A stretch of 43,971 nt of DNA from Chara braunii (Eukaryota > Streptophyta > Charophyceae > Charales > Characeae): positions 1,094,413 to 1,138,383 of the forward strand of contig BFEA01000259.1 of NCBI GenBank assembly GCA_003427395.1, in the 5' to 3' direction. A program made the position numbers and the translations under genes. Below the pieces are notes generated by a model that was not told the origin of the DNA, did no database searches, and worked only from the letters and a program-made list of their open reading frames with translations. This document shows, piece by piece, positions 10,691 through 22,088 of this stretch (positions within the stretch are counted from its first letter, which is position 1; each line of letters opens with the position of its first letter).

Positions 10691-10859
10691 GAACATGCCG
10701 AGGCGTCCCTCATATGATGATGATTGTAATGCTGCTGCTGCTGATGATGATGATGTTCTATGATAACTGTGATATCATGATACTAATGATGATGATACTA
10801 AAGATGATGGAGATTAGTACATCAGATGATGATGATGACATATATGATGACTATATCCG

Positions 10860-11900
10860 CAACTCGCAGCTTCACAATCAATGAGCAACTCCTAGTTTTC
10901 CCCTAAACCAGACTCGGCAATCCAAAGATAAAATCAACCTGCCCAATATCGCTGTCGTGTTCTCACTACCAAAACTATACCCGGCCTCAAAGGTTGTCTT
11001 GGTAGTGCCTCCTAGTTCGCCACTAGATTGCCTTCCTACCTCAACAAATCCCCAGATCTCTCTACCAGGCCTCACGCTCCTGCCACAAAACAGGTCACAG
11101 GGCAAACACCCTAGCACCGGCCACCGTCGTTCTGGCATCAGCAAAAGCTCAGAACACTACTACTCCAGCAAACACGAGCCGGGAATCAGCTATCCCTGAA
11201 ATCCTGTTATCCATAATAGAAGAAAGTTCAAGAAACCAAATGTCGCCCAGGGAGTGTCACAGCCAACTAAGGTGGACATAGCCTAATTAGCCTAATTAGG
11301 GATGTACTACTCCTGTCCTGGTTCTTTAAAAACAGCCGTCTGTCTCCCAGGCACTTGTGCAGTACTGAAAAAGTTAGTGCTTAGAAATTTCCTCCCCTTT
11401 TCCTCCTTCCCACCTTGTCCCTTCGCTGCCTCCGCCAACAAAGAGTGTCGAAATTAGAAGACCTTCCCCGTCAGCCCCAACTTGGAACAGTCCCATTCTC
11501 ACACCCTACAACCCAGAGAAATCCAGTTCCCACCCAGAGTATTCCTCTGCCTGCCCCATACCCTAATCTGCCTCCGCTGAGGTTTGATGTTCACTCTCAC
11601 ATCCACCCCAGCCCCAGAGTAGAGTATCCCCCACAGTCTGCTCATACCCCCTCCCGAGCATCACTACCCTCCTTGTGAAGCCTGTGTAGAGCAGAGCTCA
11701 TCCCGTCCAAGAAACCCTCGTACAAATGTTGAAAGAAACATTGATACCACGGAAGAGGAACAAAGAAAAAACATGCAGAATTTGGAAATCCATTTTTTTG
11801 AAAAGGGTTTGAAATGAGTCTCAATTAATGGGGAAAGCTTGTGAGAGATTCCAAAAGAAGATGGGACGTGACATATGTGTTAACTTACTAAGTTGATAGA
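10860..11900. other. Non-coding, C-rich on the plus strand
   Basis: The CCC/CCT-rich stretch at 11390-11680 gives a spurious proline-rich frame. No recognisable gene, RNA or element boundary. Confidence 0.5.
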
Positions 11901-12745
11901 TAATTGGAGAGATTAATTAATAATAAACTAGGCTACCAGCCGGGCCGGCTGGGTCCCGGGTGGCCAGCCCGTGCAAGGACCAGGGAAGGTCCCAGCAAAA
12001 AAAAAAAAAAAAAAAAAAAAATCCAAAACATCCGAAAAAAAAAACTATGTTATGCAGCAAAATAAACTGAACAATTTTTGCCTCAGGGTCACATCGAAAT
12101 TCTTCACCAAATTTGGTCTAAGAAAGTCAAGACAAAACACAACGGAAAAGGGGGGCCGCGCGAGTGTGCGTTAACGTAGCGGCGTCAGGGGCGGTGGCGG
12201 CGCCCGGTCGACGTTAGTCGCAGCTGTGTAGGTGTGGCGAGCGAGCTTCGGGTTCTATCATTCCTACGTGGCACCTACCCTGCCAGGCACCATAGCTGTG
12301 TGAGAGCTATGGCGACAGTGCCCTGGTGTAGCCTAGCCCTTGAGTGGGTAGGGAGTGCCTCTGCACTCTTACGCCATGGCATCCTGGCAGCTCCTCATTG
12401 GACTTTCATACCAACCTACACACCTACAAGACCTTGATATCGGAGGAGCCGCCTTCCCCTCAAGCCTTCTGCTGGAAAGGGGGGGTTCCTTTTTCAGCAC
12501 CTAAAGACCGTGCGCTGCACTTCACAACACTTCACGACACGACAGCTTGACTGGCCTGTTCACTAGGAAAGTATGGAAAGCGGAGCGGCGTATATGGACG
12601 CAGTGGGAGAGCGTGCGGCTGCGGTGGCAGCGCTCCGGCACACTTAAGGGCGGCAGCAAGTCTCGCTTGATTATCTTCGTCGCAAGGCAGTACGTTGTTT
12701 ACGTGTTTCATGTTCGGGGTTTTGTTTGATCGGGTTTGCCATAGG

Positions 12746-13790
12746 TCAACCAAGCCTTGAGTGGTACGGGGAGTGTTCCACGCTCGACCTACGGTCATCC
12801 TGGAATCCTGCGTATAATCTACCGCGTATATATCTACAGCAGTTTCCGGGAATTTAATATGATGAAGACATGAGTTCTCTGCTGGGTGTGTAAAGCCCCG
12901 AAGCTCTATGGAGTTTAGAGTTGTCTACGTTGTTGAATTTTGGAATCGTTTTTATTGTTAGTGTGGTTTTCTGTATTTGACATCGCGTAGATCTTCCGAA
13001 GTCTGTTTGGGTTTGTACATGTGGTAAGCTCCTGGGATATTTCCTGTTGTTGGTGGTTTTCTCAGTGCAGCCTGCCTACAAGGACATATCGTAGTTTATT
13101 TCGTAAAAGTGGTTGTTCTTTAAGCCCAGGAAACAGTGTTGTAGGGTCACCCAAGCCTTGAGTGGTACGGGGAGTGTTCTACACTCGACCCTTGGTCATC
13201 TTGGGAATTCCTGCGCATAATTTACCGCTGAAATACCTACAGCAGTATCTGGGAAATTAATATATCTTCCGAAGTTTGTTTGGGTTTTTACATGTGGTAA
13301 GCTCCTGGGACCTTTCCGGTTGTTGGTGACTTTCTCAGGGTATCCTGCCTACTAGGACACATCGCAGTTTAGTTCATAAAAGTGGTTGTGCTTTAAGCCC
13401 AGGAAACAGTGTTGTTGGGTCACCCAAGCCTTGAGTGGTACGGGGAGTGTTCTACGCTCGACCCTTGGTCTTCTTGGGAATTCCTGCGCATAATTTACCA
13501 CTGAAATACCTACGGCAGTATCTGGGAAATTAATATGATAAAGACATGAGTTCTTTGCTGGGTTTGTGAAGCTACGAAGCCCTTGGGGTGGTGGCACCAT
13601 TAGTGGGAGTGGGAGGCTTACTAGTGGCGGTGGGAACGTCGCCCGGGCGCAGTAGTTAAACTAATTCCCAGCCTTAATCGTGTTTGGAGGAATGGCTGAC
13701 CTTCAGAATAGGGAGGGTGTCACAGGGTCACCCGTGCCTTGAGTGGTGAGGGGAGTGTTCCACGCTCGACTTTGTGCCACTTGGAAATTC
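12746..13790 (+). repeat. Four diverged repeats of a roughly 270-400-bp unit
   Basis: Each unit begins with CAAGCCTTGAGTGGTACGGG or a close variant and runs on through GAGTGTTC, CGCTCGAC, CCTGCG and TAATATGA. Starts are near 12746, 13147, 13421 and 13728 (the last the most diverged). No coding function is recognised. Confidence 0.75.
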
Positions 13791-14219
13791 TCGTTAGTTT
13801 TCTTTCCCCCCTTTTTAGGCGAGGTCATTCATATCCTTCCTTCTTCTTGGGAATTTCTTGGACTTTCCATATGTGGCTGCCTTCTCTGTTGTCCTTAATG
13901 GCTTATTGTCTTTAGACACTACTAATTAGTTGAGTTCTAATTTGGGTTATGGTTAAATTAGTAGGTATTTGGAAGGGATTTTAGATTTGAATCGTATCTA
14001 AGAACTTTGTTGGTTTTGGAATAATTTTTAGGGTTATTTGCAAAATTTCGTGAATTGCCTTGGGGCATGTTCGAGGCCTGCAGTTTACAGCCCGCTGTTA
14101 GGAGCCAGTGTGTTTCGATTTTAGAAGCATGCCGGTACTCTGTTGTGTAGGAAGGACATTATATTGCCATAGATTTGTTTTGCAATTTTTTTTCTTTGGT
14201 CATTTTTGGAGATTCCTGT

Positions 14220-14370
14220 AAGGGACACTGGACCCGGTTTCCAGTAGCCTAAGCTGAGTATTGGCCTCAGCAGTTGTGTACCGGGTTGATATGTAGGGTG
14301 TGTTGCCGGGCCCCGGTGATCTCACTGGAATGAAAAGTGCTATGTTTCTCCAAAAAAAAAAATAAAAAAA
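14220..14370 (+). repeat. Hairpin SINE-like element, copy 1
   Basis: Begins with a hairpin ACTGGA-CCCGGTT-TCCAGT, has a second stem GCTGAG/CTCAGC, and ends in an A-rich tail. The first stem differs from the other copies (GCTGGA/TCCAGC) by a compensated G-C to A-T change. The poly(A) tail suggests retroposition. Confidence 0.6.
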
Positions 14371-14399
14371 TTATTCACCAAATTTAGAATAAAAAATAA

Positions 14400-15200
14400 A
14401 ATTTAAAAATATGTTGTTTGAACTTTTTTTTTTTTTTTTTTTTTTTTTGGCCCGGCCAGGCAAGTGACCCCGGGCCACTCTGGTAGCCTAGATAATAAAT
14501 TAATTAATTCGAATTTTTTGGTATTAAAAATACCACTGCGGCTAATTCTCGTGAAATCCAGTATATGATGATAAGGATAGTCAAGAATATTTCAAGATTT
14601 TAGTTAGGATATTAATTAACGAAGACAAAAGTTGAAAAAAAAATTTGAGGTATTAATTAAAGATGATAAGAAGGATTGATCAAATGGAATATAGTACCTA
14701 ATAAGAACCGGTAGATGAATGTATACAACAACAAATACACATAAACATAACAGCAAGATGGGAGGAACTCAAAACACAGATTAAACACATATACACAGTG
14801 AACGAAATAAGACAAAGGATACAAAATTTCTGCAAGAGCTGGCTCAGGGGGGAAACGGGGGGGAGGATAGGAAAGGTGGAATGGGAAGGGGGCAACGGGG
14901 GACAAGGGGGAAAGGGGGATGATAAGACGATTATTCGAGACTACAAGCTCCTCTTCAACAACTGGACAATGCTGGACAACTCTTATCTCAATGCGGACAA
15001 GCAGTGAATTTCCGGACTTCTTCCCCCCCCCGGCTAACAGTCTGGTAGGAGCCTCGTAGTACGGGGGAGAGTGATGCAACAGAACGGAAGATCGAGGGGA
15101 GCTCAGCAGGACCACTGGGAATGACGGAAGAAGCAGAGCCAGCAACGCCCAGAGGAAGAGAGGGGCTTGAAGAGAGGTGGCATTGCTGGGTCTCCGTCAC
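14400..15200. other. Non-coding, A/T-rich then purine-rich
   Basis: Contains a poly(T) run at 14426-14448, A/T words up to 14810 and a G-rich stretch at 14845-14920. No gene is recognised. Confidence 0.5.
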
Positions 15201-15224
15201 AAGTCTACATGCTATCTATATCTA

Positions 15225-15660
15225 AAGGGACATAGCCAGCACACACATATATCTAAAGGGACATATCGCTAGGGGGAGAGAGGAATAGGCTGTAGCAGTA
15301 GGTCCCCCTCTCCCACCACAGGGATTCCGTCAAAAGTCTGCATGCATACATATATACACATATATCCAAAAGGACATATCTCTGGGGGGAGAGAGGAACT
15401 AGGCTGTAGCAGTAGGTACCTGGCACCTGGGTTCAGGGTGAAGAGGTTCCCCCCCTCCCACCACAAGTGTGCTTGCTTGAATGTATCTCTACATATGGGA
15501 CGCTGGATACATATATATATCTCAAAGGACATATCTTTGGGGGGAGAGAGGAACTAGGCTGTAGCAGTAGGTATCTGGCACCTTGGTTCAGGGTGAAGAG
15601 GTTCCCCCCCCCTTCCAAAAGTCTGCTTACTTGAATGTATCTCTACATATGGGACGCTGG
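15225..15660 (+). repeat. Tandem repeat, about 153-bp unit
   Basis: GGGGGGAGAGAGGAACTAGG and CTGTAGCAGTAGGT recur near 15385 and 15538, with a shorter variant near 15271. Each is followed by GGTTCAGGGTGAAGAGG, a C-run and a TATGGGACGCTGGA word that leads into the hairpin element. Each unit also carries AAAGGACATATC. Confidence 0.8.
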
Positions 15661-15782
15661 ACCCGCTTTCCAGCAGGTGATGCTCCCCACCAATAGATGG
15701 AGCCTCTCCCCGGGTGCTAGAGGTGTCTGCTTTTATCAGCATCTCTAGCACTGGCAGGGGCGTGTTTCCAAAAAAAAAAAAA
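15651..15782 (+). repeat. Hairpin SINE-like element, copy 2
   Basis: The first stem is GCTGGA/TCCAGC. The shared body word CACCAATAGATGGAGC follows. The second stem, 15714-15725 with 15740-15751, pairs 12 bases with one G-T wobble. The element ends in A13. It matches the copy at 22494-22620 closely. Confidence 0.75.
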
Positions 15783-15839
15783 CGGTAGATGAGAATAAAA
15801 GTGAGGAAAAAGACAGAGAGAATCAAAAGATTACGACAC

Positions 15840-16250
15840 GGTAAGCTACGTGAGTTCCCTCCCCCCCCTCCCCCCTCTCCCTCATTCTATCCTTATCCTC
15901 GTGACCTCCCTATTACCCCTAGTCCCACTCTCATCATCTCCCTCCTTTACCCTCTTCCTCCTGTGCACCCCACCCCTTCCTCCACTCTTCCCCCCCGCCA
16001 CTTCAGACATTGTTGTCCCACTCAGATCACCCAAAAACGAAGCAGCAGCAGAAACCCCAGCATTGAAGCAGCAAACAGGCGAGAGCAGAGAAAAAGCATC
16101 AGCACAAGAAAAAAAGAAGAAAGAGCAAGAAGAATAGAAAGGAGGAGGAGAAGGATAAGAAGGAGGGGAGTGAGATAGATAGAAGAAAAAAAGGAAAGAG
16201 AAGAAAAAAAGGACGGGGATGTGGTGGAACAATTATCCTTCCCACCCCTC
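15840..16250. other. Low-complexity C-rich then purine-rich DNA
   Basis: A CCT-rich stretch at 15858-15995 and a GAA/GGA-rich stretch at 16050-16210. The open frames here only reflect composition. Confidence 0.7.
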
Positions 16251-16267
16251 CCAATCACACTTGCCGT

Positions 16268-16339
<72 letters not shown>
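16268..16339. repeat. (ATG)n microsatellite
   Basis: About 24 near-perfect ATG units. Confidence 0.97.
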
Positions 16340-16904
16340 CTACTCCTGATGATGATGACGATAATTAGGGTTGTCACTAGCGATTTTGATGATGACAATG
16401 CATATGCTGATGAAGATGAAGATGAGCCCTGTTGATCATCACCAATGATGAAAAGGAGAAGACTATGCTGGCGAGCCGAAGAAGAAAGTCCCCAAGTCGA
16501 AGCAGCTTCCTCTTGCAGAGACCGTTGCAACGCTCGTAGAGGCCGTACTCAATATCTTCTGTCAATCATCCTCCCACTCCCCGTGATAACACTCTTCTCT
16601 TCCCTCGCGGCAATCCGACCTCCCTCCACCATAACCCGCAAGTAAAAGAGCGAGAGTGATTCGCCAAGGAGCTTTTATCTTCAAAAGACAGCAAGTTCCC
16701 CCCCATTCGACATGCTAGCCTGTAGTATCGCCCAAATGGAGTGCGAAGCAGCGAGATGGCATAATGTGCTTTCAAAAGACAGGAAATATCAAGTGACGTT
16801 ATTATTCCATGTTCTCGCCTTGTAATCCCCTCAAAAAATCCTCGCAGCTAACCAACACTCGGCCCAGGTTTAGAAAACGACGATGCCAAGTCAGCGCTAA
16901 CGTG

Positions 16905-17245
16905 GCGGCCAGTAAGCAAGTGATTGCCATGCCCGCTCACCAGTCAGCAGCGCACAAGTGCACGCCCAACAGCGCTTGCCCGACCACCAGCAACGTCTGC
17001 AAGCTTTGTTTGAAGCCCGCGCCCACCCGCTCTGCCCGCTGCACTCGCTGCGCATGCCCTCACGCCTCGCCAGCGCACCCACCAGCAGCGTCCACGCGCC
17101 CACATTCGCAGCGCCCTCATCTCCCTTTCCATGGCGCCAGTGTTAGCACTATCGCGCGCGTGAATGCACCATAACACTGGAATAGGCAGAGAAGTTAGGC
17201 CTGGCCTATGTGGCGGCCAGTAAGCAAGTGACTGCCATTTTTGGC
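16905..17245 (+). repeat. Pair of direct repeats, TGGCGGCCAGTAAGCAAGTG
   Basis: The word GTGGCGGCCAGTAAGCAAGT, then GAYTGCCAT, occurs near 16902 and 17210, about 308 bp apart. The DNA between them codes for a Cys/Pro/His-rich frame that I do not consider a gene. Confidence 0.6.
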
Positions 17246-17531
17246 TTCTTGACCTATCGCCCCCCAGTGACCAGGCGTTCTATTCAGGTGAAGATGGTAG
17301 TCTTTTATGCAGTAATATTTTTGTAAGAGATTTCTTGCCATTGCCACCATAGCTATGGGTGCCTAAGAACAGGTTGGTTATAGCAGTTGGGAGGTAGAAG
17401 TGCACCGTGGATGGGCGTTGGAAAGACCAAGCTTACCCGTAGGAGATTTCTGTTGTTGCTGCCGCCATAGCTGTGGAAGCCTTAGAAGAGGTTGGTCATT
17501 ACCGTGTCCAGAGCCTACTTGCTGGATGGTA

Positions 17532-17700
17532 TACCAGGGAGTAGTAGTAGTAGTAAGAGTATGAGCAAGAGCAGGGGTGGGAGTAGGAGTGGGAGGAGGC
17601 ATAGGAGTATAGTAGTAGTAGGCATAGGAGTAGGAGTAGGGGCAGTAGGCATATGCGTAGGAGTGGACATAAGAGTAGGAGTAGAGGCCGCTGCAGAGGG
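17532..17700. repeat. Degenerate (AGT/AGG)n trinucleotide region
   Basis: AGTAGTAGTAGTAAGAGT-type words dominate. The matching reading frames are simple-repeat translations. Confidence 0.85.
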
Positions 17701-17832
17701 AGAGACGCTGCTGCACAAAATACTGGGAGGCTCGTTGAGAGCACAATATATGAAGTTGTTGGGTACTTCCAAAAGTTCCCCCATTGACGACATTCCACCT
17801 TGAAAGGAGATCATCCAGAGTTAGGAGTTATT

Positions 17833-17854
17833 AGAGAGAGAGAGAGNNNNNNNN

Positions 17855-17934
<80 letters not shown>
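17833..17934. repeat. (AG)n microsatellite with an 8-N gap
   Basis: AG dinucleotides are interrupted by Ns at 17847-17854. The true repeat length is unknown. Confidence 0.95.
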
Positions 17935-17937
<3 letters not shown>

Positions 17938-18169
17938 CTCAATTTTGCACACTCTATTTGACCGATGGGGTTGAGCCTTCATGAGACTTCGGCTTACTAA
18001 CATGACCTAAAGTTTACTAAACGAGTATTGTAGCTTTTTTTCATCTCTCTTTGATGGTCAGCTCTGGATATCTTTCTGGCAATTTTGTAATCTTGCCGGT
18101 CATTCACAAATGCAATGGATTCCTTTGCACTCTGTTTGATTCGGGAGCAGCTGCTGTTGCTGGAGCTCC

Positions 18170-18305
18170 TCCTCCTCCTCCTGCTACATTTATTAACTAT
18201 TACTCCATAACTACTATCACTACGACTGCTACTACTACTATTTCTACAGCCATTACGACTACTACCACTACTTCTGCACTTATTACCACTACCACTACTA
18301 CTATT

Positions 18306-18358
<53 letters not shown>

Positions 18359-18420
18359 ACACTACTAATACTACTACTACTACTGCTACTGCCACGACCA
18401 CCACCTCTATTAGTAGTGTG
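18170..18420. repeat. (ACT)n-rich microsatellite block
   Basis: ACT/ACC trinucleotides throughout, near-perfect at 18296-18350. Confidence 0.95.
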
Positions 18421-18563
18421 CCCTAGTACCGCCACTAGTACTACTCCTAGCACCAACACTACCATGATTAAAAGTAGTACCCTAGGACCGCGACTACGGT
18501 AATAGAAGTAATACTGCTACCATTACTACTACTAGTAGTGCTACCGTCTTCCCCCAAACATAA

Positions 18564-18646
18564 TGCACTGTGATAATGAATGCATAGAAGATATCTTTCC
18601 GATCATGCACCGTGATAATGAATGCATAGAAGCTATCTTTCCGATC
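18564..18646. repeat. 41-bp tandem duplication
   Basis: TGCACYGTGATAATGAATGC with ATAGAAGMTATCTTTCCGATC occurs at 18564 and 18605 with two or three differences, in the middle of the microsatellite belt. Confidence 0.9.
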
Positions 18647-18788
18647 TGGTACAGCTTTAATGAGGGTGCATTGTGTTCGATGAAGACGGTAGTAACATAG
18701 TAAGTAATGATGCTGCTCCAGCATTTGCACAGGGCATGAACCACTGCCCACAACCACAAGAAAGCCCGCGATTGGCAGAGGACGAACT

Positions 18789-18898
18789 TTCTTCTTCTTC
18801 TTCTTTTTCTTCTTCTTCTTCTTATTCTTATTCTTATTCTTATTCTTATTCTTATTCTTCCTCTTCTTCTTCTCCTTCCTCTTCTTCTTCTTCTTCTC
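18789..18898. repeat. (TTC)n with embedded (TTATTC)n
   Basis: TTC trinucleotides surround about six TTATTC hexamers (18820-18857). Confidence 0.95.
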
Positions 18899-19046
18899 GC
18901 TATTGCAACGGGCACACACCAGAGCGGTCATCATGAACATCAACACTCACATCATCACCCAGTGCCCAAGATCATTATTAGCAACTTAGCATCCATCCAT
19001 TATCAATTAATCACCATCATTGATAATTTGTCATCATCCAACCTTC

Positions 19047-19245
19047 TTCTTTCTCTTCTTCTTCTTCTTCTTCTTCTTCTTCTTCTTCTTCTTCTTCTTC
19101 TTCTTCTTCTCCTCCTCCTTCTCCTCCTCCTTCTTCGTCTTCATCCATCCATTATCAATCAATCATCATCATTGATAATTTGTCATCATCCAGCATCATC
19201 CAGTATTCTTCTTCTTCTTCTTCTTCTTCTTCTTCTTCTTCTTCT
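19047..19245. repeat. (TTC)n microsatellites flanking a duplicated spacer
   Basis: TTC tracts at 19047-19139 and 19205-19244. The spacer CATCCATTATCAATYAATCA, then YCATCATTGATAATTTGTCATC, is present both before (18990-19037) and between the tracts (19143-19192). Confidence 0.9.
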
Positions 19246-19439
19246 CGCCCAACCATTACAGTCTTCACCCCCCATCACAGAGTCGCCACCATCACATCGC
19301 CATTGAACATCGGGATTGATCACCATCATCATTAACTGTTGTAACAAATCATGTTCATCCTCAGTCAGCATCATCGACATTATCATCATCATCAACATCC
19401 ATATCAATCATTTTCAGCCTCATCAATCACCAACCGTAA

Positions 19440-19447
19440 TCAATTAC

Positions 19448-19499
<52 letters not shown>

Positions 19500-19569
19500 A
19501 TTTTCAATCATTGTCGGTCACCTGATCATTTTGGACATCATCATCATCAATACTTATCATGATTTATCC

Positions 19570-19600
<31 letters not shown>

Positions 19601-19700
19601 TATCATCATTATCATCATCAATTTTCAATCATCATCGGCCACTTGATCATCTGGGACATCATCATCATCATCATCAATCATCAATACATATTAACATCAA
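19440..19700. repeat. (ATC)n microsatellite block
   Basis: ATC tracts at 19448-19500, 19566-19620 and 19655-19680, separated by related copies of TTTTCAATCATYRTCGG. Confidence 0.93.
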
Positions 19701-19783
19701 TCTGATTCAAAATCCATCTTTAGCAATCTCAATCTTTGATTTTCGTTTCTTCTGTTTCCCCTCTTGCTTCCTGACACTCTGCT

Positions 19784-19816
19784 TCCTTGCGCAGGGGCCA
19801 TGCTAATCTTCTCTGT
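19784..19816 (-). pseudogene. U6 snRNA core fragment (33 nt)
   Basis: The minus strand matches the conserved U6 core from the ACAGAGA box through ATTAGCATGG, CCCCTGCGC and AAGGA without a difference that I can see against the plant U6 sequence known to me. U6 is the catalytic RNA of the spliceosome; this segment holds the 5' splice-site contact, the AGC triad and most of the internal stem-loop. The flanks do not match U6. There is no 5' capped-stem segment and no T-run terminator, so it is a fragment and not a gene. Confidence 0.85.
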
Positions 19817-19899
19817 CTTCCTCAATCATCTTCTCTTCTTTTTCTTTTTTTCTTTTTTTCTTTTTAACTCTAAACTCTATCATATTTTTTTCCCATTCC

Positions 19900-21950
19900 T
19901 CACGTAGGCTTGTTGCATCGGCCACTCACTGTGAAAGTAGGCAGACCCAGCAGTTGCAGAGCCCCTTTTGAGGCCTTGGCAGCACCAGCGGGAGGAAGGC
20001 TTCGAGAAGCTTTGCTCCCAGAAAACGTGATCTGCCAGCATTGTGTGGACCAGGGACAAAAGTTGCTTGGATCATTTGAAGATGGGGGGTGGGTCATTCT
20101 GAAGATGGGTGGCCCTCTCTTCAGTACCCTCCTCATGTGCTATGACTTCGAGGTACAGTCTTCACACAGGTGTGCTTCGGTCATCTTGAAATGATCGACC
20201 TCGCGACAATTAGGGCTTTATGGCTGAAATTGCGGTCAGATGCATCCAGGTCTTGTCGTAAATGCGGTCAGATAAGTTTAAGATAGAGCTAGTGTGAGTA
20301 TGCCCTTAAATGGGCCTCACTCCGCTACTCTCCACATCCACAAAAGATAAGAAATATGGTGGTGTATCTTTCCATGTTCTAGCGGAAGATTTATTGTCAT
20401 TTTGGGCATTTGGAGAGTAGTGAATTGCCATCAAATGGGTTCTCTAAACTAATTTTTTTCCTTCTTTTTCTTCCACTCCCTTTCTTTTTTTTTTTGGACC
20501 ATTTCTCGATTTAGGGGCTTGCCACCACAGTGCAAGAAATATGAGTGGGAACGATATACAGAAAGGCAAGTTGCGAAATCACACAGATGTCCAAGTAGTC
20601 GTGTACAAGCAGAGAGCACAAATGCACCGAGATTCCATCGAAATAAGAGCAATACAATGAAGTAATGAGCCAATGTTCAAGCCCTCAGGCCACACCAACA
20701 CAGTATTCAAAGTCGCTCCTCTTTGTCTGGCGCCCAACGCCCAGCCTACACTACTTGACTATCCTACCTAAAGACCAATGTACATGATGTCAACACCATA
20801 GCCGACCTCTCTCATGCACCAGGTACCACCGATCGCCCTCTTAGCCCCTAGCGCCCTGCAGCCCGGCTATAGCTGCTAGCGATCCGCTGCCCAGCAGCGC
20901 CCTTCTCACCTCTCGTGCGCCCTGCAAGCGCCCTGGCTGCAACGCAGGACGCCACCTCTAACGCAGCAGCACAGCAGCGTGACCGCATTGCCTGCATGGG
21001 CCAGAATGCCAGACCCTGGCTGATTTCCTTCCTATATGGAAGTGGCAGCCTCTGCTTGGCTGCGTGTGGCCTGGCTGGAAGCTCCCAGTAGCGTCCGGTT
21101 GGGCCGCAGTGCCTGCGCCCAGGCCCAGTGCTACAGTTGACGGCCTGGGCCCTTTACAGTTGGGCACGGCCTGAGTCTCCAGACTTGGGCCATTTGCTGC
21201 ATTTGCACAGGACCCAGGGTATGTACGTCGACAGTGCTGCTCTTGCGTAGGCCTGTGGCCACTTCGTGATGTATCGGCCCTGCATTGTGTGTATGTGCCC
21301 AGGCGCAACAGCCAAGGCCTGGGCCAAACTGTACGACGCAGCTTAGGGACGTTCACGCGTCCACTCAACCAACCGGCGGGCTGCAACAGCCTGAGTACCC
21401 ACATGCAAAATGTCGAATTTTGGCCTTTAGTGAATATTCAGGCCCACCTTCACTCAGGGCGGGCACTTGGCTTGCTGGGGGCCTCTGCCCAGAACATCTG
21501 CATGCTTGACAAGGGCCCCCCGAGGGCTCATTCCTCGCAACAGCCTTTCTACCTGCGGCATTTTCCAAAAATTGTCTGATGGAATTCGAAATGCCCTGCT
21601 CGAAAGCAACCCCCCCTTCGCCACACGTACTTTTGAAACGTTCTTCCAAAGCCCACTTTTTGTGCACACGGCGACAAAACAATGGTGGTCGTCAGGGTAA
21701 AGNCCCTGACAGATGGTGCTTGAGACAGACCTTTTCCACAAGACCCGAAGGCGGCNTTTCAGAATTTGGCCGTGACAGGCGGGAGGGGCGCTCCTCTTCG
21801 AAACGCCTTTAGAAGCAGAGTTCACTGACACCTTTAGACACATTTTCACGGACCCTGAGTTTTTTTNNTTTTTTTTTTTCCCTCAAAGCCCCTGGGTTCG
21901 AAAGGCTGTGTGGCGAAGAATGGGATTCCAATTTTTGTGTTTGGAAAGGC
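19900..21950. other. Non-coding region, GC-rich from 20800
   Basis: No recognised gene. GCGCC-rich words occur at 20820-20960 and GGCCTGGGCC-like words at 21060-21340. Ambiguous bases lie at 21703, 21755 and 21867-21868. GGCTGTGTGGCGA occurs twice (21911-21923, 21947-21959), the second leading directly into the U6-derived segment. Confidence 0.5.
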
Positions 21951-21964
21951 TGTGTGGCGAGCCC

Positions 21965-22018
21965 CTTATGTGTGCCATCCTTGCGCAGGGCCCATGCTCT
22001 GCCATGCTCTCTGTATCG
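21965..22018 (-). pseudogene. U6 snRNA-derived segment, diverged
   Basis: The minus strand reads CGATACAGAG, then a rearranged GCATGGCAGAGCATGG, then GCCCTGCGCAAGGATG and CACACATAA. These correspond in order to the U6 ACAGAGA region, internal stem-loop and 3' stem region (consensus CCCCTGCGCAAGGATGACAC). The 5' stem of U6 is missing. GGGGCTCGCCACACAGCC follows on the minus strand; its first 14 bases belong to a local repeat word. Confidence 0.75.
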
Positions 22019-22088
22019 AAGATCACGGCTGTTGTCTTTTTAAGGGCGCTTATGGCTATGATGTGTACACCTCCAGATCCAAGCTGAA

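Larger units (their letters stand above)
11908..14512. mobile_element. 2.6-kb segment bounded by inverted repeats
   Basis: The left end TTAATTAATAATAAACTAGG followed by CTACCAG (about 11913-11939) is matched, inverted, by the right end (CTGGTAGCCTAG then TAATAAATTAATTAATT, 14480-14509). Each end is followed inward by a GC-rich block and a homopolymer (A-run at 11997, T-run at 14425). Four internal repeats lie near 12746, 13147, 13421 and 13728. No transposase-like frame is visible. It could be a non-autonomous DNA transposon, or two inverted poly(A)-tailed repeats flanking unrelated DNA. Confidence 0.5.

Noticed and set aside
16809-17174. 121-codon Cys/Pro/His-rich frame
   Set aside because: The cysteines are irregular, the DNA is compositionally skewed and lies between copies of a dispersed repeat. 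No homologous family comes to mind.
17378-19806. Several frames rich in Ser, Leu, Thr, Tyr or His
   Set aside because: Translations of trinucleotide repeats in all frames.
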